64,000 bases of DNA from positions 9,364,773 to 9,428,772 of the forward strand of contig BROE01000009.1 in the NCBI GenBank assembly GCA_036571765.1, written 5' to 3'. Positions within the stretch are counted from its first letter, which is position 1; every line of letters begins with the position of its first letter. The notes below the pieces were generated by a model, which did no database searches, was not told where the DNA came from, and saw nothing but the letters and a program-made list of their open reading frames with translations. Shown in pieces: positions 23,549 to 34,899 of the stretch. The translations under genes were made by a program, and so were the position numbers. This DNA comes from Plecoglossus altivelis (taxonomy: Eukaryota; Chordata; Actinopteri; Osmeriformes; Plecoglossidae).

Positions 23549-24269
23549 CTATTCAGATAGACGTGAGGGGCCCTGTGAACCTGGTCTCCCATCACTGTGA
23601 CACCAGCCCAGTTCTGTCATGTTCTGGTTTGTTCTGTGATTAAAAAGGGAAGTGAATCTGTCAGTCCTTTTCCTTGGCATCTGTGTGGGGGTAGAACTGA
23701 AGCTGGCATGTGTCACACAAACCTGACCAACAAACACAAACACATTTCAGCTGATAGATGAAGCAACTGGGTCCTAACACAGACGTTTCGTGTTCTGCTG
23801 TCTGTGGGAGGGAAGCTGGAGGGGGAAGGATACACTATTACCTGTTACAGTTTAGTAAAGACACCGACCATGTCTTCACCACTATCAGGGTGGTTAACAC
23901 ACGGTGATACACAGAGTAAACATCAATAAGCCCATTATGACAGTGGGTGGGAGATACACACACTGGACCTACCACACCTGGAGGATACCTGGAATACCAT
24001 GCCCCATCCACACACACACACACACACACACCTCCCCATCCCCCTAAAAAGAGAGATGAAGATATCCTTTTAGGACAAAAAGTTATTTTGGCCTAAAAAT
24101 GGATGTGTGAGAAGCAGACAAATAGGTAAGGGTTTTGGGAACTTTGGTCCAAATTGTGATGGCTAGACGACTGGGTAAAAAAAAGAAAGTGAACGTTTGC
24201 TCTGAAATAAAAGGTTTCAAAGACACAGAACAGTCAGGGAGCCCATGCTGAACTCTGTCCACTGCTGAA

Positions 24270-24712
24270 AGCATCTACAATTGACCTGTGAGCATCACGA
24301 CTGCACCACGGAGGAATGGAAGAAAGTGGCCTTGTCTGACCAATCACGTGGATGGAGAGGTGCGTGTGTATTGCTTACCTGGAGAGGACATGGGACCAGG
24401 GTGCACTATGGGAAGCTGGTGGAGGAAGTGTGATGCTTTGGTAAACATTCCTCTGGGAAACAGTCGGTCCTGCCATTCATGTGGATGTTATTATGTCCCA
24501 CCTACCTGAGCATTGTTGCCGATCATGTGCACCCTTTCATGGAAAAGCTCTACCCTGATGACAGTGGGTTCTTTCAGAAGAATAACGCACCCTCTCACAC
24601 AGCAGACATGGTTCAGGAATGGTTCAAGGATGTGCTGGACGATCAAGTCTGAACCATGGAGACACGACCCTTATGGGACTTGGAGGATCTGCTGCTAACG
24701 TCACAGTGTATA
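24270..24712 (+). mobile_element. Tc1-like transposon remnant
   Basis: The + strand reads KLYPDDSGFFQKNNAPSHTA and MVQEWFKDVLDD, matching the second catalytic-aspartate region (QDNAPCHTA) of Tc1/mariner-like transposases. GATCTGCTGCTAACGTC near the end is also typical for fish copies. Stops and frameshifts break the gene, so it is inactive. Confidence 0.75.
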
Positions 24713-24929
24713 ACCACGTCTTCACCACTATCACAGTGTATAACCACGTCTTCACCACTATCACAGTGTATAACCACGTCTTCACCACTATCACAGTGTA
24801 TAACCACGTCTTCACCACTTTCACAGTATATAACCACGTCTTCACCACTATCACAGTGTATAACCACGTCTTCACCACTATCACAGTATATAACCATATC
24901 TTCACCACGATCAAAGGATATACACAGCT
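24700..24929. repeat. 30-bp minisatellite, about 8 units
   Basis: Units of TCACAGTGTATAACCACGTC plus TTCACCACTA, starting at the 3' end of the Tc1 remnant. A single related copy (CATGTCTTCACCACTATCAG) is at 23870-23889. Confidence 0.92.
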
Positions 24930-24934
24930 TTACT

Positions 24935-26514
24935 GCTATGACAGTATCTAACCTTAATGCCAGCCCAGTGCTGTAGAGTGGGTTAGACTGGGCCAGGAGC
25001 AGACATGGGGCAGGAGCAGACATGGGGCAGGAGCAGACATGGGGCAGGCACAGCCCAGCCTTGTGAGCAGCAGGATGGATGTCACCTGACTGCTTTCAGG
25101 ACAGTAAGTAAGAGAGCAAGTGGTTTGGGGAGGATTAATGACTAATGCGATTATCTAATCCAGACAGCGAAAGTCAGTAAACAAATCTTATCAGAAAGCA
25201 CAATTTCAGCATTTCTGACAATTACATTTTGCCTCATAACCTTTGTTCAGCATTTAAAAAATCTGCTGAGGACAATCTACACCATTGCCTGTGGCAGCTT
25301 CCTCCACCATACCGACATCAGAGCTGCTGGAACGTAATGAGATTATACTTTCCTTTGTTTTTGTCATAGAAAAACACAGACGAGCCTTAAAACAAGACAC
25401 GCGTTAACACCAAGGTTCCTGTGAGCTAGTTAGTTTGATGGCTTCTGATTTGTTTCAATGAAGAAAGTGATTTGAGGACTTAACTCCAGTGGACACATAT
25501 TCCTTGTTATTATACTTGTCTGAGCGTCCCTGTCTGGACATGGGCATGAGACCAGATGCAGAGACGGTCCAGGGAACAGTCTCATCCTGGGGCCAGGAGG
25601 GAGGGAGACGCACAGAGCAGACCTCCTGCATGACTCCCTAAACACGGCCATTAAAGTCAAACGACACTGTAAAGGAATACAACACTGGAGTGAATTATAA
25701 CATTTAATTATAGACAAAATGTTCTGTCATTCTTTATGTACATAAGTAATTACAAGGTCAGGTAGCTAGTATCCTCAAGGTTTACATGTAGTTCCATCAG
25801 CTAGTGTTTATGTTTGTTCGTTTACCATCTTACAAAATATGCTATGTACTGTGCTCACATTTTCAAAGCCTCGGGAGTTTGCCATACATCATTTTCAAAA
25901 CCATTCAACAAATGTCATTCACAATACTTTCTCATTATTTACAAAAAAAACCCCAGCGTTGCTGCTAAATTATACATATTAACAAACTACGTTCTCGGTA
26001 TCTACAATGAAGCTATACAGAGAGACAGAATTTGAGGCTTGTATTTAGGGCAGGATTCATCTACTGAGACCAGCTCCTCATTAGAGTGTGTGGGGTCATC
26101 TGGGTTCCATGGATGCAGAGCTAGTCAGAGAGCAGGGGGAGGTGGTGGGGTGGGGGAGTTCAGGCCCTCCAGAAGTCAGTGGGACCAACAGGAGTCTGTG
26201 TTTCTGTACATGACTGTGTTACCGGGTAAGGTTCAGTCTCTAAACATCCAGAGTGAGACGTTACGCGGAGTACGACGGGAGTGGTGTGTGTCTCCATCGC
26301 TCCTCAGGTACGAGAGCCCCCCAACGCAACAAGTCCTCCCCAAACCCCCCCCCCTTCCAGGTTCTTCTGGGTGAGGCAGCTGTAGAGGAATCAGTCCACC
26401 ATCGCCCCCCTCCTCCTCCGTTTCCCCACCTCGCAGACCCTGTATGCGCCTCTCCCAGGGCTGGGGGCGGGGTCAGATGCAGGTGGAGGGCGGGGTCAGA
26501 TGCAGGGGGCGGGG
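24935..26514. other. intergenic DNA and atrn 3' UTR
   Basis: Contains a 17-bp repeat (GGGGCAGGAGCAGACAT, 24988-25047) and AT-rich DNA at 25700-26000 that is likely atrn 3' UTR. Between 26473 and 26514 lie two partial copies of the atrn stop-codon region. Confidence 0.5.
25703..25708 (-). terminator. possible atrn poly(A) signal (ATTAAA)
   Basis: About 800 nt after the atrn stop, the - strand has ATTAAA in an AT-rich stretch. It is the common variant of AATAAA and the distance is reasonable for a 3' UTR. Other weak matches exist, so the true cleavage site is uncertain. Confidence 0.25.
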
Positions 26515-26639
26515 TCAGATGCAGGTGGAGGGCTGGGCGCTGGGCTGCTGCTTACGGCTCCTCAGTCCTCCGCTCTTGTCCTTGAAGCCCACACACATCT
26601 GCTGCGACACGTCCACCAGCGCACTGGCCACCGCCAGGC
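26515..26639 (-). CDS. atrn: atrn last coding exon and stop
   Basis: Follows GATCTGCAG|; 125 nt ending in TGA at 26517-26515. Encodes GLAVASALVDVSQQ, KDKSGGLRSRKQQPSAQPST and ends CI, like the QPGTCI end of mammalian ATRN. The sequence around the stop is repeated twice just downstream in the 3' UTR (26473-26514). Confidence 0.94.
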
Positions 26640-29600
26640 CTGCAGATCAAACACACGCAGGTCAACAACCCAGGATATGATGTCACACGTCGCCAACACA
26701 GCATATGATGTCATACCCATATGGATGGGGGGGGGGGAGAATCTCACCAGATTGTCCAGGAGGGGGAATGCCCCGGGAGCCTCTGGGTAATCGTACAAAG
26801 ATGGAGAGAACTGCTGCCTTGTTGCCGAAGCATGGCTCCAGGGCTATGGGCTTGGGCACCGTCTGGAAGGAACAGAACAATCAGTCAGCTAGAAATACAG
26901 AAAGAGAAACATAGGAGATACAGACAGGAATAAGTACACACGCACACAGACTATGACAGTCCACAAACAGAATGTAATAAATATCACATCTCCATCCTGC
27001 CTCAGCCTGCTTCTTTAATGACACTGTGTGCATGTGAGGCGCTGAAGGTGTTGGAGAAGGAGCAGAAGACCCAGAGGAGACCTGACAGCCTTGTGTCTGC
27101 AGGAGCTGCTGTGGTAAAGGAGCACTTATGGTTGGTCACAAAAAAAACACTTCTTGAAACAGTCACCCATTTTCTCAACGCTGTAAACACAAAACCAAAT
27201 CTTCAAACTCCAATTTCCCAAACCTCTGACTCTTCTGGCCAAATCAAACACTCTCCCTAGAACCTTTTACCCTGCGCTCGAAATCAAACAACACTAAGAT
27301 CATACACGACAAAAGAAGTGGAACACAGCATCTAGGGCATGTAGTTACATGGAAAGAAAAATGTGTTTATGTACACATAGTAAATGCATTTAGCAAAAAA
27401 AGGATCTTACAGTAACAAGCACAACTTAGCGCCAACAACTATAAAATGGCTTTAAACCCTCTGGTGTGCTGGATCCAGCCTCGAAAACAAGCCACATCTA
27501 CAGTATCTCACAGAAGTGAGATATTTTGGTACACATCTGATTGTCTTTTCATGTGACGACATTAAAGAAATGCCACTTTGCTATAATGTTTTCTCCTCAA
27601 AATAACTCGGCACAGCCACTAATGTCTAAACAGCTGGCATCTAAAGTGAGTACTCTCCAAAGTGCAAAGTCCTAATTAGGCTCAATTAGCCATCAACCCC
27701 CTAGTGACATGTGACTGTTCGCCTTACAAGGTCTCAGGTGTGAAGGGGGAGCAGGTGTGTTAACTTAGGTGTTATCGCTCTCATGCTGATACTGATCACT
27801 GGCAGTCTGACCTAACACCTCATGGCAAAGAACTCTGACGATCTGGAGGAAGAACAATGATAAGAAAGAATCCTTGCTCTAAATAAAGATGGTCTAGGAT
27901 AGAAGATAGAAGATCTAAGATGGTCTAGGATAGAAGATCTAAGATGGTCTAGGATAAAAGATAAGGTCTAAGATGGTCTAGGATAGAAGATCTAAGATGG
28001 TCTAGGATAGAAGATATAAGATCTAAGATGGTCTAGGATAGAAGATATAAGATGGTCTAGGATAGAAGATATAAGGTCTAAGATGGTCTAGGATAGAAGA
28101 TCTAAGATGGTCTAGGATAGAAGATAGAAGATCTAAGATGGTCTAGGATAGAAGATCTAAGATGGTCTAGGATAGAAGATATAAGGTCTAAGGTAGTCTA
28201 GGATAGAAGATATAAGATCTAAGATGGTCTAGGATAGAAGATCTAAGATGGTCTAGGATAGAAGATATAAGATCTAAGATGGTCTAGGATAGAAGATATA
28301 AGATCTCAGATGGTCTAGGATAGAAGATATAAGATCTCAGATGGTCTAGGATAGATGATAGAATATCTAAGATGGTCTAGGATAGAAGATTGTTAAGACT
28401 CTGAAAGCCCTGAACAGGCGTCGCCGTGGGCGACCTACGAATGTGAGTGCTCGTGCTCAGCATTGTGTCCAGATTGTTGAGGGTCTTTGGGAAATAGCCT
28501 GTTTCAGTGCAGCTCAGACCACACAGCACTCTAATTGGTGTGCGTGGCTGTTGTCCCAGAAGGAAGCCTCTTCTGAGGATGATGCACATGAAAGCCCGCT
28601 AAAGGTTTGCTGAAGACAACTACATGGATTACTGGTGCCATCTATGATGTCATCATGGCCATCACATCACGTCATGAGCTGCGCAAGTCTCTAAATCACT
28701 TCAGCTCTGTGATGTCATCCGTAGACGGCCGTCTAATGGTACTTCTCAAGTCCATACCAGCCCTGTAAATAGACTGCTACGTAGAGTGCATAAGGTCTCT
28801 AACTTCCACCAGCTCTGTGATGTCATCATGGCGGAACACAAGGTTTCTAACATCCACCAGCTCTATGATGTCATCGTAGAGCGCAAGGTCTCTAACATCC
28901 ACCAGCTCTGTGATGTCATCATGGCGGAACACAAGGTTTCTAACATCCACCAGCTCTATGATGTCATCGTAGAGCGCAAGGTCTCTAACATCCACCAACT
29001 CTGTGATGTCATCGTAGAGCGCAAGGTCTCTAACATCCACCAGCTCTGTGATGTCATCATAGAGCGCAAGGTCTCTAACACCCACCAGCTCTGTGATGTC
29101 ATCATAGAGCACAAGGTCTCTAACATCCTTCTGCAACGCATGTACAAACCTAGTACAGAACACAGCATGTATGACATCCACCTAACTTCACATGTAGCTC
29201 AACGCTGATCATCTTCAGATGTTGTAACACTAAGTTATAATCATAGTACAACATGTCCACCAAAAATGTGAGGTGTGTCTGCTCAGAATTGTTCTGAGAA
29301 TATAGTATTGTGACTACCAGGCCCTAATCCCTCGAAACCGGTAGGGGAGATATACCCTTTGATACATGGGTTCTGGGCTTTAGATCTGTGATTCAACACC
29401 CATGGACACTTTCCTGATGCATGACTATGTTTAGCCTGTGTTATGCACCTCTCTTTCGCACATTGAACTGCTCCTCTAAAGGTTTCCTACTTTTTGTAAT
29501 ACTCTGGTGAGTTTTTCTAAGAGTTTTCCTTTGTTTTCCTTGAGGGTTTAGGGTTGGTTGAGGGGCAGTGCTCTGGGTGGACGTGACATGGCTTGTAAAA

Positions 29601-32600
29601 AGATCGGAGACCTTCCACCGCCATGCAGATGGAAAAAAAAACTCAATTGGGTTGAGAAAAGGGCTGTATGGTGGCAGGCAAACATTGACAGTGGAAAATG
29701 GCTGTGTGATGTAGAACTATTGTTCTGTACAGACACCACGATGAAAGCTGTCATTCCAAATCACCGGCAGAAACTACTGTGAGCAATCCTGAGTCATTGT
29801 GTTTGGCAAGTAACAACTGTGTGGTAGTTGTGTTGAGTTAGCCACCCGTGTTTACAATTCTACAGCAGCGCGTTACGCTGCAAAGAGTTTCGCCAAAAGG
29901 ATATCTGGTTCGACAAATGGGTGAGCGCGCGGAACGTTTGATTCAGAGAATGGGGGTTAAGTGTTTTTAGCAACTGCGAAAACTGATTTTAAAAGTCGAA
30001 AGCAAAGAAAAAAAAAGGTTGTCCCAGGTGCCTGTGAGAAGGCGTCAGTTATATGGGAGCTGTAGCGACCCCAGCAGACCTGCTCAGGTCCACCTTCAGC
30101 TCAGGTCCACCTTCAGCTCAGGTTCACCTTCAGCTCAGGTCCACCTTCAGCTCAGGTCCACCTTCAGCGCAGGTCCACCTTCAGCGCAGGTCCACCTTCA
30201 GCGCTTCACCACACGAAGCTCAGAGTACTTGGTTTAGCTTTGGGATAACAAATCTACGTTGGAACAGACCGCGATGGCTTTGAGGAAGCGATCTCAGGTG
30301 AACTGTTGATGATGAAGGAACGGGCCAACGATCTTTATGTTTTGGTCAGACAGACTTGGAAGTGGACTGGCTCGGACTTCTGGGACGTCTGGAGATGTGA
30401 TGTAAGTGCTACATGTGATGTAAGTGCTACATGTGATGCATGTATATTTTGTTTAGCATGTTACTGTGACTGCCTTCATGCTTAGAAATTGAAGAGAGGC
30501 TGCATGAGACACTGAGTGTTCGACTGGAGAAATCAAATGATTCTTTTCTATGAAATTGTGCTTATGACAGATTCAATAAGAAACACCCAGATCCACTGGA
30601 AGGAAAGGAAAGCCTGAAAAAATGAACAGTTCCTCTTGTCCTGTCACAGTGTTGAGACTTGATCTGTCTAGTAGGATTTGCTTGCCTGGCACCTCAAACC
30701 GTTTCAACACACACGCGCACGCACACACACACACAAATTCAAACATCTCAATACAGTCCTCTCTCTCCACTCCCTCCACCCCTCTAGCCTCCTCTAAGCT
30801 GGACAGGACACTGGGACATGCCTGGCTTTCATGCCCCCCCCTGGGGAGGGAGTCCAACAGCGCTCCTAGTGTTGAGTGTGGCCCAGCCCACACACCCACC
30901 AGTGTGTGCTTGCGTATGCATATCAACTACACAAAAGAACACAGAAAGAGACAGTAATCATATTCAAACTCTGACCCAATTTACACATTTATTACTAGTT
31001 CTGTCTCTGTACCCCCGCCCCCTCCCACACACCTCGTCTTCTACCTGCTGGAGATACACAAACTGCCTCTCTCAAACACACACACACACAAGCTTTCCCG
31101 GTGGGGGTTCTGCTTGTGTTGTCATGTGTGTGTTTCGATGCATGTATATGTCCCTGTGTGTGTGTGTTGCTGCATGTTCTGGGTCTACACAGAAATAAAG
31201 CAGATGCAGACGACCGTCTCCATGGGGAGAGAGGCTGACATGTCACATGAGCAATCACACACTGCCAGGCTCTGGCACACCTGTGCTCATGCACACCTGT
31301 GCTCATGCACACCTGTGCTCATGCGCACCTGTGGTTATACACCTGTGCTCATCCACCTGTGCTCATCCACCTGTGGCTCTGCACCTGTGCTCACGCACCT
31401 TGCTACGACACGCTGCTCTTTCGCAGGCTGCGAACATAAGCAACACGGCGGACAGACTCGTAGCATGGAACAGCGTTCCCAAGCTGAGACACTCTGTCCC
31501 TCAAAGAGGAAATAAAACACATGAGATAGAGCACCTTTGAAAATTCAATTATGCCTTCCTTCAGATGCAGTCTGAGCTTCCTACCAGGAAGAGAGGTATG
31601 TCTGCTCCATCTTCAGAGGGACAGTGGTAATGACATTCCACAGCACAGGCCTTTTGTCCCTCCCACCCCCCCTCCCCCTCCCTCCCGCCCCGCCCCCGGG
31701 GGAGTTATCTGTGCCGGCCAGGCAGGCCTCAGAGGTTCAGCTAGCTCCAGGAATCAGCTCAGCACGTGGGCGTCACACCCGCCTCCTCCTCCTAGCCTTC
31801 ATCACACATCCAACACACCTCCTCCTCCTAGCCTTCATCACACATCCAACACACCTCCTCCTCCTAGCCTTCATCACACATCCAAAGCACCTCCTCCTCC
31901 TAGCCTTCATCACACATCCAACGCACCTCCTCCTCCTAGCCTTCATCACACATCCAACGCACCTCCTCCTCCTAGCATTCATCACACATCCAACACACCT
32001 CCTCCTCCTAGCCATCATTGCACATCCAACACACCTCCTCCTCCTAGCCTTCATCACACATCCAACACACCTCCTCCTCCTAGCCTTCATCGCACATCCA
32101 ACACACCTCCTCCTCCTAGCCTTCATCACACATCCAACACGACTCCTCCTCCTAGCCTTCATCACACATCCAACGCACCTCCTCCTCCTAGCATTCATCA
32201 CACATCCAACACACCTCTTCCTCCTAGCCTTCATCACACATCCACACACGACTCCTCCTCCTAGCCTTCATCACACATCCAACACACCTCCTCCTCCTAG
32301 CCTTCATCACACATCCAACACACCTCCTCCTAGCCTTCATCACACATCCAACACGACTCCTCCTCCTAGCCTTCATCACACATCCAACGCACCTCCTCCT
32401 CCTAGCCTTCATCACACATCCAACGCACCTCCTCCTTCTGCTCATCTGTCTTCCTGCTCCAGTCTTAGCACATAAGCTTTTTTCCTGTTGGACTCCTTAG
32501 TGGGGCCCTGAAACAACAGCCAACAGGAGCTAAATATGCCTTTCATGTTCTCCTCTCCCTCATCTCTCCTCCTCCTTTGGTCTATAGAAACCAAAAAGAG

Positions 32601-34831
32601 CTATCCTATAGTGTGTCCTGCGGGTGCAGAGAGAGAACGCCGGGCCACTCCGGTCATGAACAACTTTCAAGTTCACACAGCCTGGTCCAATCACAGGTGA
32701 CTAGAGACTGGCAGGGTCTCCTGATAGGACCACATGCAAACCAGGGAGGATCTTCAACCAGCTGTGGCATGGAGAGATGGCATAAAGGCACATTGTGGAA
32801 GGAAGGAGGGGTGGCATAGAGCACATTGTCGAAGGAAGGAGGGGTGGCATAGAGCACATTGTGGAAGGAAGGAGGGGTGGCATAGAGCACATTGTGGGGG
32901 GAGGGGTGGCATAGAGCACATTGTGGAGGGACGGAGGGGTGGCATAGAGCACATTGTGGAGGGAGGGGTGGCATAGAGCACATTGTGGAGGGAGGGGGGG
33001 TGGTATAGAGCACATTGTGGAGGGACGGAGGGACGGCATAGAGCACATTGTGGAGGGACGGAGGGGTGGCATAGAGCACATTGTGGAAGGAAGGAGGGGT
33101 GGCATAGAGCACATTGTGGAGGGACGTGGGTTGGCATAAGAGCCATTGTGGGAGGGGGAGGGGGGGAGGGAGAAGAGAGGAGTGGAGAGTGGAGGAGAGA
33201 GGAAGCAAGGAGGGTTGAAGGATGGGGAGGGGGGCAGACAGAGAGAGGAGATAGCATAGAGCACAATGTGGAGGGAGGGGGGAGGGAGAGATCTAAAATG
33301 GATCTTTGCTCTTGTGCCGGTCTTCCCCAGGAGAAGAGAAGGCAAGATGGAAGAAGGATGTTTCCTGAGAAGTGAAGTGGGGAGGAAGCGAAGAAGGGAA
33401 GAGAAGTAGGAAAACAAGAGAAATATGGAGGAATATAAGGGAGGAGAGGAAGGGCAGAGATGAGAGGGGAAAGAAGAGAGCAGAAGAGATGAGAGGGGGA
33501 AAAAGAAAGGGAAGGGGAAGAGAAGAAAAGAGAGGAGAGGCTAATCTGCTATGGAGGACTTGCCCTCGGTGGCACGGCTTGCACACGCGCACACAGATAA
33601 CAGCAGCATAGGAGCCAGACTGCAGATGAGATCAGAGAAGAGCTCGTCCATGAGAGGAAAGCGAGAAAGGAGGGCAAAACGTGTGTGTGTGTGGGTGGGG
33701 GGGGGGTAGAGAGAAAGAGCTGGAGACTGAAAGATGAGGGAAGGAGGGAGAGACTGACATAGGTATTGGGAGAAAGAGGGAGGGAGAGGAGTCAGAGAGA
33801 GCGAGAAGAGAAAGGGAGAGAGAGAAGAAAAGGAACTAGAGGAAGGGAGGGTGACACACACACACACACACGGATATCTCACAGGAGGATGGAGAGAACC
33901 CTGCCACCTAAGCCCGAGATGCATGATCCTGCCACTAGTCCTCAGATGTCGCCCAATACTCCGCATGGCCTCAGTCACTAAAACCTGAGATGTCATGAAG
34001 CCAGCAGAGACCTCATTACCACTACACAGAAGTACTAACACAGGACTCTTGAACACAGGAGACTGGAAACACAGGACTGCTAACCCAGGGACGCCAAACA
34101 CAGGACTGCCAAACACTGGTAATTCCTCTGTATAGTACTTTTCAAACACGGACTCTTAGCCGTATCACAGGAAGTCTCTACCAAGGACTACGACAGCAGA
34201 AGTCCTCTACACAAGGACTATCGAATACAGGAAGGAAACTCAGCCAAAGAACTGAAGTCATTGAACACTCGCAGCAACTGACAAAGTTTCCAGAGGTGAT
34301 GCTTCCTGGAAGCCATTCAGGTGGTGTAGCTTACATAACAGGAGACGACTTGAGGAAGAGGAGGAGCTCCCTGTGCTCACCTTGACGTTTCCTCCAATCA
34401 GGTCAGGCGGCTCCTCGTCCGTCTCCAAGGCGACGTTAATGGTAGCAAAAGGCCGGCTCGCCATCTGCTGCATCTCTCGGATCAGTTGCTGCGAGGAAGA
34501 GGAGGGAGAGGAATGTGAAGGTCTGGAACATGAAAAGCACCCTAGAACATGAGGACTCTAGAACAAGGGATGGACTCTAGAACACGAGTGTGGTTCTAGA
34601 ACATCAGAGCCATTCTACAGAGCGGCAGCATCTGAAGCTGCCTAGACAGGCAAGAGAAACTGAAGAAACACCTGGATCCAACTGGAAAAAACTACGGAAA
34701 AACATTGTTTAATTGATGTCTCTTTTCGAGGCTGACTCACAACACTTCACAGACCACAGGTTCCTGCAGCTAAAAACAAAGCTGGAGCTAAATGCGGTGT
34801 GTGTGTGTGTGTGGGGGGTTAGAGCTAACTC

Positions 34832-34899
<68 letters not shown>

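Noticed and set aside
24270..24712. An intact Tc1-like transposase gene
   Set aside because: The frame is broken by stops and shifts, and only the C-terminal catalytic part is recognisable.
24619..25023. ORFs of about 100-126 codons through the 30-bp array
   Set aside because: Thirty is a multiple of three; the frames are repeat artefacts.
27889..28388. CRISPR-like array of repeats and spacers
   Set aside because: This is vertebrate nuclear DNA; the variable parts are repeat variants of each other, not unrelated spacers.
28777..29208. 134- and 140-codon ORFs on opposite strands
   Set aside because: Product of a 45-bp repeat; no family resemblance and no splice context.
31551..32475. Two long + ORFs (237 and 283 codons) and a 158-codon minus ORF
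   Set aside because: The 36-bp minisatellite keeps every frame periodic; the products are PPPSLHHTSNT-like or ARRRRCVGCVMK-like repeats only.
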